From: Anaeramoeba flamelloides
Lineage: Eukaryota; Metamonada; Anaeramoebidae
Length of the DNA stretch: 64,000 nt
Assembly (NCBI GenBank): GCA_027625915.1
Contig: JANTQA010000008.1
Span: 9,656,501 to 9,720,500 of the forward strand
Reading direction: 5' to 3'
A program made the translations under genes and the position numbers. Each line of letters starts with the position of its first letter. The stretch's first letter is position 1. The notes beneath the pieces were generated by a model, which had not been told where the DNA came from, did not search any database, and was given only the letters and a program-made list of their open reading frames with translations. This document shows positions 48,880 to 60,149 of this stretch, in pieces.

Positions 48880-49960
48880 GGAAATTAAAAAACGATTAAT
48901 TTTATTTATTCATAAAAAAAGGAAAAAAACGAGCAACTTTGAATTAATGACCAATTTCCCTTAATTACAGCATACCAAGATTATTTCTTAAACAATGTAA
49001 TCTAAATTAATGGTATTTTATTGGGAATTTATATCACAATTTGGTTTCGTTAAAAAATTTGAAATTCATATTACAGTAATAAATTTATAAAAAATTTATT
49101 ATAGTGTAATATCAAATAATGAAAGAGAAAATGATAAAAGATATATTATAATGATTGATATAGCAAAATATTTTGATCCAAGCAATTTAAAAATAATTAG
49201 AAAAACAATAAAAAAGTTTATTTTAAATAAAATTATTCTAAAATTTTTAGTAAAATATTATCCAGAAGAAGTGCTTTTTATATTCTAATGGGTTTCATTG
49301 TCACCTATTTTATTTCTTGTTATTTGATATTTTCTACAATAAAAGAATATATATTCGATAAATTATATTCAAATATTTTCTGATGATTTGTGTGTAATTC
49401 TAAAAGAAAATAAAAATCGTATAAATAAAAAAATTAAATATAATATATGCAAAAATTATTCAATTTTTGTATCAAAAGATTAAAAAAAAAAAAGAAAGAT
49501 TTTGGTCTTTTATTTGATAAAATTTCACATTTTATTTATAATTTAAAAAAAAAAAAAGAAACTTATCGCAAATTTAATCAATTTTTACTAATAATTCTCT
49601 GAATAATAATATTGTGGAAATTATATTATTTAAATCTTTTATATTACATAAATTTACTTATGGATTAGAAATATATAATTATGAAATCAAGGTATTTGAA
49701 TTCTAAAAGTTCTTGGATTTATTAATTTAACACTGGAATAAGCAAAATAAATATAGATACATCAGTTCTTATTTACAAAACAAAATTTAAAATTGAAAAT
49801 ATGATCATTTCAGTAAACAACAAAAAAATTTTAAATTCAAAAATAAATTAAAAAAATTATTTATGCCTTATTTAGAAAAGTTAATAAATTTTAACCAACA
49901 AATGAATAATAAAATCAATTGGAATTAAAAATATTTAATCGAACTAAATTAAAAAATATT
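48880..49960 (+). mobile_element. LINE reverse-transcriptase relic
   Basis: RT landmarks in order on the plus strand are IHKKGKKRATLN..PISL (48.92-48.97 kb), SQFGFVKK (about 49.04), MIDIAKYFDP (motif A with the first catalytic Asp, about 49.15), WVSLSPILFLV (motif B, about 49.29), IFSDDLCVIL (motif C, FSDD, about 49.38) and SFILHKFTYGLEIYN (about 49.64). Many stops and several frame changes: dead. Hairpin cluster R5 follows within 50 bp. Confidence 0.75.
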
Positions 49961-49999
49961 GGAAATATATATATATATGTATAGAATGAGTTACTAAAT

Positions 50000-50790
50000 T
50001 CTACGAAAGTTGGGCGTGTCGTTTGATTTTTCTTAATTTATTAAATTAAAAGAAAATTTTTGAAATTTTTTTCATATTACTTAAAATTAAAAATAAAAAA
50101 ACCTAGAACACTTTAAAAATAAATAGAAAACTCAAAAAAACCTAACGAAAATCGATAGATTTAACAAATAAAACAGAAAACCTCAAGAAACCTAGAACAC
50201 TTCATAAATAAAATAGAAAACCTCAAGAAAATCGCCGTTAGCTTTTCCAGAATTCAAAAGAATTGAGAAAAATCTGAGATTTTACTCTATTCTTTTAAAT
50301 TCTGGAAAAGTTAGGCAGTCTACAGCACTTAGCCACACTTTTCGTTAGGTTTTCCAAATTTTTAAAAGAATGGAGCACAATCAAAGATTTTATTAAATTA
50401 TTTTAAATATTATATAAATGTCATTAGTTTGTTTTTTTTTTTGAGATATAAAAAGAAAAATTCAGATATTTTCTTTTTATTTATCATGTTAAAAATAGTC
50501 ACCATTATCTTTTTTCGAGTTTTCAGTTTATTTGTGAAGTGTTCTGGGTTTTTCTTTTCTTTTCGAAATAAACCGAAAATTTATTAAAATTTTCTGTTTA
50601 TTTCAAACAGTAAAAAAAACCTAACGAAAATCAATGAGTTTTCAGAATAAAACCGAAAACACCAAGGCAATTCATACACCGCAAGGAACTTGACAAAACT
50701 TGTCAGAGTTAAACGAAAAATATCAGAATTTTAGAATTTTTGAAAACCTAGGTGCTTGACGGTACTCTATGGAACTCAACAACATAGACT
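50000..50790. repeat. Hairpin-cluster repeat R5
   Basis: The largest cluster. It has AAAACCTAGAACACTT units, the TTTTCCAGAATTCAAAAGAA/TTCTTTTAAATTCTGGAAAA hairpin (about 50236-50310), AAATAAACCGAAAATTTATT...AAATTTTCTGTTTATTTC (about 50567-50612) and AAAAAACCTAACG. It ends with GTGCTTGACGGTACTCTATG-type sequence. Confidence 0.75.
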
Positions 50791-50946
50791 GGCTATTTAC
50801 CATTGTTGATTTTATTATTATATCTGAGAAAATTTTAATTTTCGTTGACGATTCAGTATATAACTGTTTATTATTTAGATTTATCTCAAATTATTAAGAT
50901 TTTTATTTAATAATTTCAAATTTTCAATATCCCAATTACTATTTTC

Positions 50947-50950
<4 letters not shown>

Positions 50951-50986
<36 letters not shown>

Positions 50987-50995
50987 GGGGGGGGG
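50951..50995. repeat. T35 followed by G10
   Basis: A pure T run (50951-50985) changes directly to G (50986-50995). Confidence 0.95.
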
Positions 50996-51199
50996 TTTAG
51001 TTTGTATAGAAATGATTTCAAGGGCAAAAGGTTTCAATTTATTTTTAATTTTATATCTTCTTTTATAAATTGAGATCCGTCCTTGATCAATTTTTACTTC
51101 AGTTCTAAAAATTATTCTTAGAGAATGAGAATTAATTTATAAAAATTTTGTAATTGTTTTATTTATCCAAATCAATTGTGGTAAAATATTTTGGTTTAG

Positions 51200-51900
51200 A
51201 ATAAAAATAAACTAGTTCATATAATAATTCAATAATACGTAGTGAGTTGAGCATTTACAATTTTACCTCGTTGGGTAGTATTTTTTTTTTGGCTTAAAAA
51301 TAAGTTGTATTTTTTAAAAACTATTTTTAACCCTATTGAAGTTTTTTTGTAAATGTTTTTCTTTTTCTAACCAAGTTCCTAAATAATTTAATTTTTGATA
51401 TTTTTATTTGATTTTAAAGTTTTATCTGTATTCGGGTTCATTACAAATTCTTGAATAATTTTTTATATTAATTATTATTTTTTTATCAATTTCTGATATT
51501 GGTAATTCCATTATTCAAATCAAATAATAACCAAATATTTAAGCATACTTTAGCAAGATATTGTATTTTTTTCAATTAAAAATGGCTGATAAATCCAAAC
51601 ATTAAAGGGGGGGGGCGATCTCCTTGATAAACTCCTAATCCTACTTTTTATAATAAATTTTGGTGCAATATTTTCAATTGTTTGATTTCTAATCTATTTA
51701 TCAAGATCATACAATGAACTAATATATGACTAATAGTATCAAAACAATTTTTAATATCGATTTGAACAACAACAAATTTGTTATTTCTAGAATAAATTTT
51801 ATGTTTTTCAAATTCAAATAGTAAATTTAAACCAGCAATTCTTGTATCTAATTTTTTTCTAATCAAAAAAAACAAAAACAATTTATAAAATTTTTTAATG
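51200..51900 (-). mobile_element. LINE reverse-transcriptase relic, minus strand
   Basis: A 77-codon open frame (51881-51648) contains RKKLDTRIAG and FVVVQIDIKNCFDTI (RT motif A). Farther along the same strand KLNYLGTWLEKEKHLQ (about 51.34-51.40 kb) is the post-YxDD region. Motifs B and C are not readable. The orientation converges with the relic at 48.9-50 kb. Confidence 0.65.
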
Positions 51901-52105
51901 GTGATGATTTATTTAAATTTTAAATTGTTCAAATATTTTTTAAGAATGTTTTTTTTACCCCTGTTAATATTAAAATAAAAAAAATTGAAATATTATCTTA
52001 ATAGAAAGGATGAGGCGAATTAAGAATAGAAGAAAACATTTTTAATAAATCTTCAAAGTGTAAGTTTAATTAAGAATTCAAACTTTTATTCAAATTTGAA
52101 AAATT
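51901..52105. other. Spacer
   Basis: AT-rich, nothing recognised. Confidence 0.4.
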
Positions 52106-52267
52106 TTAAGAAAAGCACATTCCTATTGGTGCTTTCTTGCTTAGAATAAATGGTATCGAATTAAATTCGTAAATAATCATGATATTCCGAAAATATTTGT
52201 GTTTGAAAACGATTTTCTGAGTAAACATATTTTTATTAAACTTTTCTTCTTCAACATCCATTGTCAT
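52106..52267 (-). CDS. Small ORF of unknown function
   Basis: 53 codons, starting MTMDVEEEKFNKN and containing IVFKHKYFRNIMIIYEFNS; stop TAA at 52106-52108. Composition is better than the flanks. It begins 18 bp beyond the stop of the large coiled-coil gene, on the same strand. It may be a first exon of a gene continuing leftward, a short protein, or chance. No family recognised. Confidence 0.3.
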   Translation of the reverse strand: MTMDVEEEKFNKNMFTQKIVFKHKYFRNIMIIYEFNSIPFILSKKAPIGMCFS

Positions 52268-52285
52268 TTACCAAATGACTGAGAT

Positions 52286-55200
52286 TTAATTTTCTTGTTT
52301 TTTTTTTTTTTTTAATTTGATTGCCTTGGAAATTTTCTTTACCCATTGTTTAGATAATTTTTCGGATTTGGTTGAAAAAAACCAATGGCTACCCTTATTT
52401 GAAATAACAAAGGAATGCTTAACGCCGCGTATTGTTTCACGGACCAAGTCAACGGAGATTTTCTTTATATCAAAAATGTATTCAGACAAACTACTTTTCA
52501 TTGGAAACATTACAAGTAGATCATTATTTAAAATTAATTTAGTTTTAATCTTTTCAATTTTTGCAGAGCGGAAAAATCTTTTTGATTTATGTTCATTTTT
52601 TATCTGATTGATTGTTCTATATACTGTTCCTTCAAAAATAATTGATTTTATTTCATTTTTGGAAATTTGCTTAATTATTATTATTGTTTTTTTTTTGTTT
52701 TTCTTTAATTTTTCTTTCTCTTTTTCCATTTCTTTCTCTTTCTCTTTTTCATGTTTATATTTTTTTTCATGTTTGTGTTTATGCTTATATTCCTGTTGTG
52801 TTTTTTTTTTGTGTTCTTGCTCTTGCTCTTTGTCTTTGTCTTTACCTTGCTTTTGCTTTTGTCTTTGCTTTTGCTTTTGCTTTTGCTTTTGCTTCAACTT
52901 TTCCTTTTCCCTTTCCTTCTGTTTTGGCTTTTGCCTTTGCCTTTGCCTTTGTTTATGTTCGTGCTCTTTCTCTTGTTTTTGCTTTTGCGTTTGTCTTTTA
53001 ATTCTAATCTTTCTCGTTTGGCTTTTACTTCTTACTCTTACTCTTTTCTTTCTTCTTGGTGATTTTATTGATATACGTTTATGCTCGTTTGAAGAGACAA
53101 AGCCTATGCTATGCCCTCTATTGTGTCCTCTTACTCGATTGAAGTGTTGTGCGGATCGACTTCTAAATTTAGTTTTATTGTTTAATTTTTTTTTGTTCTG
53201 TGTTTTAATCTTTAATTCTTTTTTATTATTTTTGATATCCGTTATCATTAAATTATTTCCATTTTTTTTCTTCTCTTTTTCTTTATTTTTGATTTTTTCA
53301 TTTTCATTTTCTTTTCGTTTTGAGTTTTTTTTTTTTCTTTCTTTATTTTTAATTTTATTTCTTTCCCTTTCCTTTTCCTTTTCCCTTTCCTTCATTTTTC
53401 CACTTTCCTTTCCCCTTCTCCTTTCAGTTCCCTTCATTTTTCCACTTTCCTTCACCCTTTCTATTTCTTTTCCTTTTTCCTTTACCCTTTCCATTTTTTT
53501 TTTCTTTTTCTTTTCCTTTTCTTTCCCCTTTTCCTTTTCCCTTTCCCTTTCCCTTTCCTTTCCCTTTCCCTTTCCTTTTTCTTTTTCTTTTTCTTTTTCT
53601 TTTTCTTTTTCTTTTTCCCTTTCCCTTTCTTTTTCTTTTTCCTTTCCCTTTCCCTTTTCCTTTTCCTTTTCTTTTTCATTTTCCTTTTCTTTTTCTTTTT
53701 CATTTTCTTTTTCCTTTTCCTTTTCCTTTTCCTTTTCTTTTCCTTTTTCTTTTTCTTCTCCTTTTTCTTTTTCTTTTTTCTTTCCATTTCCCTTTTCATT
53801 TTCATTTCCTTTTTCTTTTTCTTCTTCTTCTTCTTCTTTTTCTTTTTCTTTTTCTTTTTCTTTTTTCTTCCAATTTTCATTTTCATTTCGAATTTCATTT
53901 CCATTTCCATTCCCAATACTTTGTTTGTTTATTTTCTTTATATTTTCATCTTTCTTCTTGTTTTTATTTGTTGTTTCGATAAATTCAGGATCTGGAATAA
54001 AAATTTCATGATTATGTTCTTTTTCACTTGTAAAATCGAATTCATCATCTGAAAAAAGATTTGATACAGGTTCTGTTGAAAGATCGGATTCAAGATCCGT
54101 ATGCTGTTCAAGAATTGATTTTAAATTTTCGTTTCCCCTTTCCTCTTGTTGAACTTGGTACTCTAATTGTTCGACAACCCAGATTAATTTTTCGATTTGT
54201 TGGGTTAGCTGAAATTCAAACAATTGGCGATCTTTGGTAGACAGTTGCTTGAAATTGGGTTTACTATTTTCAATTGGATTGTTGACGTTATTTTTTGAAG
54301 ACTTTGGGGATTTTGGCAATTTTAAAAATCTTGGCGATTTCGGTGACTTTGGCGACTTTGGTGTTTTTGGTGTTTTTGGTGTTTTAGGAGTTATTTCAAA
54401 AGCTTGAATTAAGCTGACAACGGTTTTTGAGCACTCCCTTAATCTCTTTGCGCGCCTTTGTTCTCTTTTGCTCTTAACCTTTGTTTCTTTAATTTTCCAC
54501 GTTAAAGTCTTCTGTGCCTCAAACAGTGTCTGGTATTCGGAGAATCTTTGCTCTTTATTATGCTCGTAAGTGTGGCGTGCTTTTTTTAATTCCGTCTCTA
54601 ACTCTAAGTTTTCTGTAAACAATTTTGTAAATTGTGTAGTTATTTCGTGCCTTTGCTTTTTGGCTTTCTCGATTTGGTTACCTAGATCGTTGTTGTCTAA
54701 AAATTTCTCATACTTCACCTTATACAGATCTTGTCTTGAGGAGATCCCTTGCAAAAACTCTTCAATTTGTTTTTTTTCATCAATTAAACCCTCCAGTGTT
54801 TTGAAAAATTCTTCTCGTTGGAAGTCTAATTCTTCTAATTCCTTTCCCAAATTTGACTTAATTTTGACAATTTTCTTTTTTCGTAGCGCTACACGCTCCA
54901 ATTTTTTCAACAAGACACTGTTTTGATTCATATCCAATAAAACCGATCCAAATCCATAATTTGGATTACTATTGCTTATATTTGGATTTGGTTTCTGATC
55001 CTCGGTGGGTTTATTCTTGTCACTAAGGCTACTTTGCCCTTGTGAATTTGGATTTTGTTGTGAGACTATTAAAGACCCTTCATTAATTTCTTCCAATTTT
55101 TTTTCACTTTCGGTGAGCCTCCTTGACAAATATTCACTTTCTAAGTCGACCTTTTCCAATTGTGTAGACAACTCCTCAAGCTCTTCTGTTCGTTTTTTAA

Positions 55201-55555
55201 ATTTGTTTTCTAATAGTTGCTCTTTTTTTGTTTCTAAAGATAATTCTTTGATTAAAAATTGAAAGTTTTGGAAATCTATTTCTTCTTCTTCTTCTTCTTG
55301 TTCTCTTTCTTCTTCTCCTTCAAATTCTTCATTTTTTTCATTTTCTTGTTCTTCTTCTTTTTGGTTTAATTGTTGACCACCATGAAATAAATTTTGGTTT
55401 TTGTTATTTTTTTGTTTTAATTCATATTGTTCAGCCAAAGACTCTTGTTCGAATAGTAATGAATTTAAGAGAAAATTTAAATAGCTGGTGGATTTGTTTT
55501 CTTTTTGTTGTGAAATTTGATCTTGGTTATTTCTGAAATTCTCATTCATTTCCAA
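52286..55555 (-). CDS. 1089-aa KE/KQ-rich coiled-coil protein with C-terminal PH-like domain
   Basis: An uninterrupted frame. Residues about 80-400 are heptad-rich coiled coil with a low-complexity break near 165-205 (Asn/Pro/Ser). About 390-420 is a tandem of TPK and SPK tripeptides. About 550-765 is almost wholly Lys/Glu (single-alpha-helix type). About 795-840 is Arg/Ser-rich (RSRSAQHFNRVRGHNRGHS). About 850-950 is KQ/RQ/KE repeats. The last about 115 residues fold like a PH domain: FEGTVYRTI, KTKLILNNDLLVMF, YIFDIKKISVDLV, HSFVISNKGSHWFFSTKS and SKQWVKKISKAI, the latter with the tryptophan-bearing C-terminal helix. No RhoGEF/DH domain is visible in front of it. A phosphoinositide- or GTPase-linked scaffold is a reasonable inference. 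Long purine runs in the gene make length variation and assembly error likely. Confidence 0.85.
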   Translation of the reverse strand: MEMNENFRNNQDQISQQKENKSTSYLNFLLNSLLFEQESLAEQYELKQKNNKNQNLFHGGQQLNQKEEEQENEKNEEFEGEEEREQEEEEEEIDFQNFQFLIKELSLETKKEQLLENKFKKRTEELEELSTQLEKVDLESEYLSRRLTESEKKLEEINEGSLIVSQQNPNSQGQSSLSDKNKPTEDQKPNPNISNSNPNYGFGSVLLDMNQNSVLLKKLERVALRKKKIVKIKSNLGKELEELDFQREEFFKTLEGLIDEKKQIEEFLQGISSRQDLYKVKYEKFLDNNDLGNQIEKAKKQRHEITTQFTKLFTENLELETELKKARHTYEHNKEQRFSEYQTLFEAQKTLTWKIKETKVKSKREQRRAKRLRECSKTVVSLIQAFEITPKTPKTPKTPKSPKSPKSPRFLKLPKSPKSSKNNVNNPIENSKPNFKQLSTKDRQLFEFQLTQQIEKLIWVVEQLEYQVQQEERGNENLKSILEQHTDLESDLSTEPVSNLFSDDEFDFTSEKEHNHEIFIPDPEFIETTNKNKKKDENIKKINKQSIGNGNGNEIRNENENWKKKEKEKEKEKEEEEEEKEKGNENEKGNGKKKEKEKGEEKEKGKEKEKEKEKEKENEKEKEKENEKEKEKEKGKGKEKEKEREREKEKEKEKEKEKEKGKGKGKEREREREKEKGKEKEKKKKKKMERVKEKGKEIERVKESGKMKGTERRRGKESGKMKEREKEKERERNKIKNKERKKKNSKRKENENEKIKNKEKEKKKNGNNLMITDIKNNKKELKIKTQNKKKLNNKTKFRSRSAQHFNRVRGHNRGHSIGFVSSNEHKRISIKSPRRKKRVRVRSKSQTRKIRIKRQTQKQKQEKEHEHKQRQRQRQKPKQKEREKEKLKQKQKQKQKQRQKQKQGKDKDKEQEQEHKKKTQQEYKHKHKHEKKYKHEKEKEKEMEKEKEKLKKNKKKTIIIIKQISKNEIKSIIFEGTVYRTINQIKNEHKSKRFFRSAKIEKIKTKLILNNDLLVMFPMKSSLSEYIFDIKKISVDLVRETIRGVKHSFVISNKGSHWFFSTKSEKLSKQWVKKISKAIKLKKKKKQEN
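53270..53920. repeat. Coding polypyrimidine/polypurine tract
   Basis: About 650 bases of nearly pure C/T on the plus strand (TTTTTC, TTTTCC and TTTCCC words), encoding the Lys/Glu stretch of the coiled-coil protein on the minus strand. Frames on the opposite strand give only Phe/Ser/Leu runs. Confidence 0.9.
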
Positions 55556-56478
55556 CCTTAATCAAAAAAAAAAAAAAATGCTTGTTTTTTAATTTTTTTT
55601 GTTTGTTTTTTTTTGTTTTCTTCTTTGTTTTTAAAAAAGGAAACAAGAAGGTTTTTGGGTTTAAATTTTTTTTTCCAATAAAGCCCTTTTTTGTTTCCAA
55701 AAAGTTTATAGTTGTTTCAAAAATAAGAAGATAGTTGAGAACAAAAAAAGCTAAAAAAATAAAAAATATATTTATACAAATCCTGATAATCATTTTTGTA
55801 AAGACTCTTATTTCAACCAACAGTTCAAAAAAGAAATGCAATTCCACAAAAACGGTATTTTTTGACAAGGAAAATTAGACTTTATTTCAAATTAAAACAA
55901 CAAAAATTACATGGTATCTTAAAAGTTTAAAACGGAAAAGTGTGATTAAACTCTTAGTTTTGTATTCAATGACTTTGAGAAGGGACTGGTATTTTTTTCA
56001 ACTCATAATTCATTAATATTTTAAGAAATTAGAAATAAAAATTTTCCTTTCTTTCATTGAAAATGACAGTTTTTAATATAAGACTGAATTTCTGGAAAAT
56101 GTTTGATTGTAATTCTAGGATTTCATTTTTCGATAATCTTTGAAATGAATAGATTTCCGTTAAATCATAAAAACTGTACTTTTTCCAGAAGTTAGTTATG
56201 ATCATTGTGTTTTTTATTTATAATTTTTAAAAAATATTTTTGTCTGTTAATAAAATATTTTAAAGTTAAAAAAGATGAAAAATGGTCAAAGCTTTACCTA
56301 ATACTTCTTTAAATTTATGGTGTTAAATCTAAGCACTTCTACAGGAAATTACTGTTTATTTTTATTTTATTTTCTGACCTTGAAGATTAATTCTAATTAT
56401 TGTAATACTAAAATAATATTTTATTGGTTTTCTATACTTTTTAAACTTTTAAAAAAATGATTATTGCTAACTTGAAAC

Positions 56479-56551
<73 letters not shown>

Positions 56552-58070
56552 CTTTCATTAAATTATTTAATAATATATGAATTTTTAAAAAAGTAGAGAA
56601 TTTTATTGAATATTTCAATTAATATTTTCTTTGCAAGTATTTCTATTCTTAAATTCATAAGATGAAATTTAGAGGAATATTCTCACCAATTGAATAAGTG
56701 AAAAATTTTCTGCATTTCAAAGTATGTTGATCAAAATATTTGCAAAAAATGAAATAAAATAAATAATTTTGTTGTAGTAGAATCCAGATATGACTAGTTT
56801 TACATAAAAAAATATAATGTTTAAGGGATATAAGTTTTTTTTAAAACAATAAAATTTAGTAATTAGTTTCTCCCTTTTGGTTGCAATTTTGAAGAGATTA
56901 AACTTCTTAAAAATTTTTTTTGTATTATCAAAAAGAAAAAAAACTCGTCTTTTTACATTGTCGAAAATAATATTGAAAATTTAGATAAAAAACCTAAAAA
57001 CAGTATATATTTGAAACATGATATCATACTATTAAGAAATTTGGTTATTAATTGGAATTAATAATGTTTGTTAATGAATTTTTGATATAGGAAGAATTAA
57101 TTTACAATTTAGTTTATTGAAGATGTTCTAAAAAAATTATCCTCATTTTTTTTAAAAAATTATTTATATTTAAAAAAAAATAATAATAAATGATTAAGAA
57201 GAATCACAAAAATACTTTTTTTTATTTTGTTTTTTTTCTTAAAAAAAGAATAAAATTTTTGTTTTAATAGTAAAATAATTCTCTCGTTTGTAATTGCTAA
57301 TTTCTAAACCTAAAAAAATAATAAATAAATTTTAATCTTATATAAATATTACACATTAAAAAAAAATCATTGTATTGAGTAATTTAAGGTCATTCTGTTT
57401 GTTGTAAAATATTCACTATATATATATATATATATATATTTCAAAAATCCGATGAAAGGTAAATTAATTTCCGATAAGAAACAAAGCTAATTGAACTAAT
57501 AATTTGAAAGAAATACTTGTTGAAATTTTGGATTGTGGATTAAAATAGTTTCTTTCAATACATTTAAAACAATTTTTCTAATATTATTTAAAACGGAAAT
57601 CAAATTTTATTAAGGTATTTATATCCTAGATCATTTTGAATTTTACAATTTAAATAATTTTTTATCTCTGATAATAGAAATTAATTTGTTTTTTAGACAA
57701 AAATAATTTAGGGGTTAATAAAAAATAAGAGAAACAAAAAAAATTTTATTGAAAAATAATTTATGATAATTATATAAAAAAATCTTTTTATTAGATTATT
57801 TTATTAAAAAATGATAATTTATTTATTTTTATTGAAAATTAAATCATAAATAAATTTAAAAAAAAAATAAATGAAGATATCAAAGTGTTTGTTTTATAAT
57901 AATAATAATTAAATAACATTAACTGTGTGAGTTGTATTTATTTTTTTTGTGGTAAATTTTTAGGATTACTAGCAGTTCAAAAAATATATTTGGACTTAGA
58001 ATTGTTTAAAGTGATAATATTTCTCTTTTTTACCAATTAAAATGCTGTAAATGGATAAATAAACGAGATG
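55556..58070. other. Intergenic, upstream of the coiled-coil gene
   Basis: The first 300 bp carries the presumed 5' region of the large gene; a 108-codon minus-strand frame there (55868-55542) overlaps its start and is probably not coding. The rest is AT-rich with no gene. Contains the (TA)n tract at 56485-56547 and another at 57418-57440. Confidence 0.4.
56485..56547. repeat. (TA)31 microsatellite
   Basis: Perfect TA tandem of about 63 bases. Confidence 0.95.
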
Positions 58071-58256
58071 TTAAATTTGTTTCTCAAAATTTTCTTTTAA
58101 TCTAGAGATATGTTTAACTTGATTGTAAGTTAATTCCACAGTGGTATGTTTGTATATATTTTTTTCTCGCGCTCGGGAAAATCGATCAAAAGAAGTAAAA
58201 AAGCAAAAAAGGTGTCCAATTTGTACAAAAAAAAAAATTTCAAAACACTTGTTCAT
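58071..58256 (-). CDS. Unassigned small ORF or terminal exon
   Basis: 61 codons. The last about 40 (RAREKNIYKHTTVELTYNQV, then KHISRLKENFEKQI) have gene-like composition and follow an acceptor-like CCCGAG. The first 20 are Phe-rich and doubtful. No family recognised; it could be a 3' terminal exon of a gene extending rightward or a repeat remnant. Confidence 0.25.
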   Translation of the reverse strand: MNKCFEIFFFVQIGHLFCFFTSFDRFSRAREKNIYKHTTVELTYNQVKHISRLKENFEKQI

Positions 58257-59409
58257 TTAATTCTTTAATCATTTTTTTTCAACTTTAGTAAAAATTTTAT
58301 GTTAGAAAAATTAAAAAAAAAATAATTTAATTTAAAATTTATCTAAAAAAGTGATTTGAGTAAAGATCATTTGTCTAGAAAAGTATAACGATAAGAAGGG
58401 CTTATCAAGCCCTCCACCAAAAAAAAAAGATGGGGGTAAATTCATCATGGAAGGAACTCAAATAATTTTGAAAACAATATCAATGTATAAAAAAATATTT
58501 AAATTTATCAGGGAAATTTTAAGGGTTTTATGGAAACAATTCAAAAACATAAAACAATAGTGATTATTTTTCTATCGCACTTACAAGTATTTTCTATGTT
58601 ATTTTTTTGAATCTCGATCATAAATCCCATATTCTCGGCTATTTACCCTATTAATCTCAGCATTGAACAAAGTTCTATAAATTTGTAACAAAATCTAACT
58701 AACTACACTCACTATGAAATTTTAAATGTTCTGATTTTTGCAAATATCTCAATTGTAACAGGTTGTTCTGTACTTACAAAGTATTTTGGGGATGGATTAT
58801 CCTGGCAAAAAATTCTTTAAATCCATATATATTGAGAGGAAAAATGTAGGGATTGGATTTGAAAAATGATCTTGGAAGAAAGGTGGATATTTAAGGAAGG
58901 TGATAAAATAGGATGAAAATTTTCAATTTTGAGAAAAATTCAGAAAAAATTTTTTTTTTGATTAACACAAGATATTGAAACTTTGAAATCAAAATACAAA
59001 CATTAATCCAATTTGGGAAATAAAAAAGGCCAAATTAAATGAGAATTGAAAATTTTGTTTTTCAATGTTTCCAACAAATTTTTTTATTAAGTTTTTTGTT
59101 TTATTATATTGGGTTTTGGATTAAGAAATGTGTTTATTGAAATACTTTAAATTAATCCTAGAATAAACAAAAAAAAAAATGAGAAGGTGTGCATTAGAAT
59201 CAAATCTTTTCTTTTTGAATAGCAAACTAAAAAAGATCTAATTTTATATCTAAAAATTTAAAGTTTTTAAAAAGAGATAATGAAAATATTAATTGGTCAA
59301 TAGAAAACTTAAAATTATTAGTATTAAATCTAAACCATTTAAATTAAAGCTTGATGATAAATTGTTCAAGGTGGAAAGTTCAGCAATATTTCAAAATTAT
59401 AAAGTATAA
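58257..59409. other. Intergenic, nothing firm
   Basis: Contains a small stem (GGGCTTATCAAGCCC near 58398) and, on the minus strand near 58790-58700, a short coding-like reading (STEQPVTIEIFAKIRTF) without a model. Confidence 0.35.
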
Positions 59410-59790
59410 CAACATAAATCAACAGCCGTGTCGTAGAGTGTTCGATGTTTTCTTGAGATTTTCTGTTCTATTTGTGAAGTGTTCTAGGTTTTTTTGAGGT
59501 TTTCTATTTTATTTGTGAAGTTTTCTAGGTTTTTTTGTGGTTTTCCAAATAAATAGAAAACTCAAAAAAACCTAACGAAAATCAAAAGATTTTCGAAATA
59601 AACAGAAAACTCAAGAAAAACCGAAAGGCTCTTTTCCAGAATTCAAACATATAGAAAAAAAATATTACGTTTTATCCATTTCTTTTGGGTTCTGGAAAAG
59701 TTCATAGTGGTTTTTAAAAAATTGTGGAATAAAAAGCAAATTTTCTTAAATTTTCTTTTCATTCCTTAAATTAAAAAAAAAACAAAAGAC
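59410..59790. repeat. Hairpin-cluster repeat R6
   Basis: TTCTATTTTATTTGTGAAG(T)GTTCTAGGTTTTTT in tandem, its inverse nearby, and the TTTTCCAGAATTCAAA...GGTTCTGGAAAA hairpin (about 59634-59701). Confidence 0.7.
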
Positions 59791-59899
59791 ATAAAATATT
59801 TAAAATTTTAAGGCTCAATTTCCATTCTAAAATTGTAATTATTCACAAATTAAAGAAATAGATATTCTTATGTTTATGATAAGAATAAAATAAAAACAA

Positions 59900-60130
59900 A
59901 ATTTTACAATTTTTTCTAAAAAAAAAAATAACTCGGAAATAGATGAAGATTATAATCATATTTTATGGAATTGTCCATTCTATGAAAAAAATGGAAATTT
60001 TTCGATTAAAGAATTAATCCAAATAAACAAAAATAAGAATAATATTTTTGATATTATTGTAAATTAAAGCTCATATTTTAATTTTTGGTTTAGTAAATGA
60101 TAAAGAAAATTATGATTCTTTATAAAAATT
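59900..60130 (+). mobile_element. LINE C-terminal relic
   Basis: The plus strand reads NSEIDEDYNHILWNCPFYEK and then FSIKELIQINK, matching the tails at 28.5 and 41.3 kb. The stop lies about 30 codons later; hairpin cluster R7 follows. Confidence 0.55.
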
Positions 60131-60149
60131 TCTAAAAAAAAATTTAGAT

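Noticed and set aside
52608-54011. Long plus-strand frame of 467 codons opposite the coiled-coil gene
   Set aside because: It is only Phe/Ser/Leu/Cys runs, the antisense reading of the Lys/Glu tract; the minus strand has coiled coil and a PH-like domain.
55542-55868. 108-codon minus-strand frame upstream of the coiled-coil gene
   Set aside because: Starts at a non-ATG codon, overlaps the large gene's start in another frame, and is Phe/Lys-rich; probably 5' leader.
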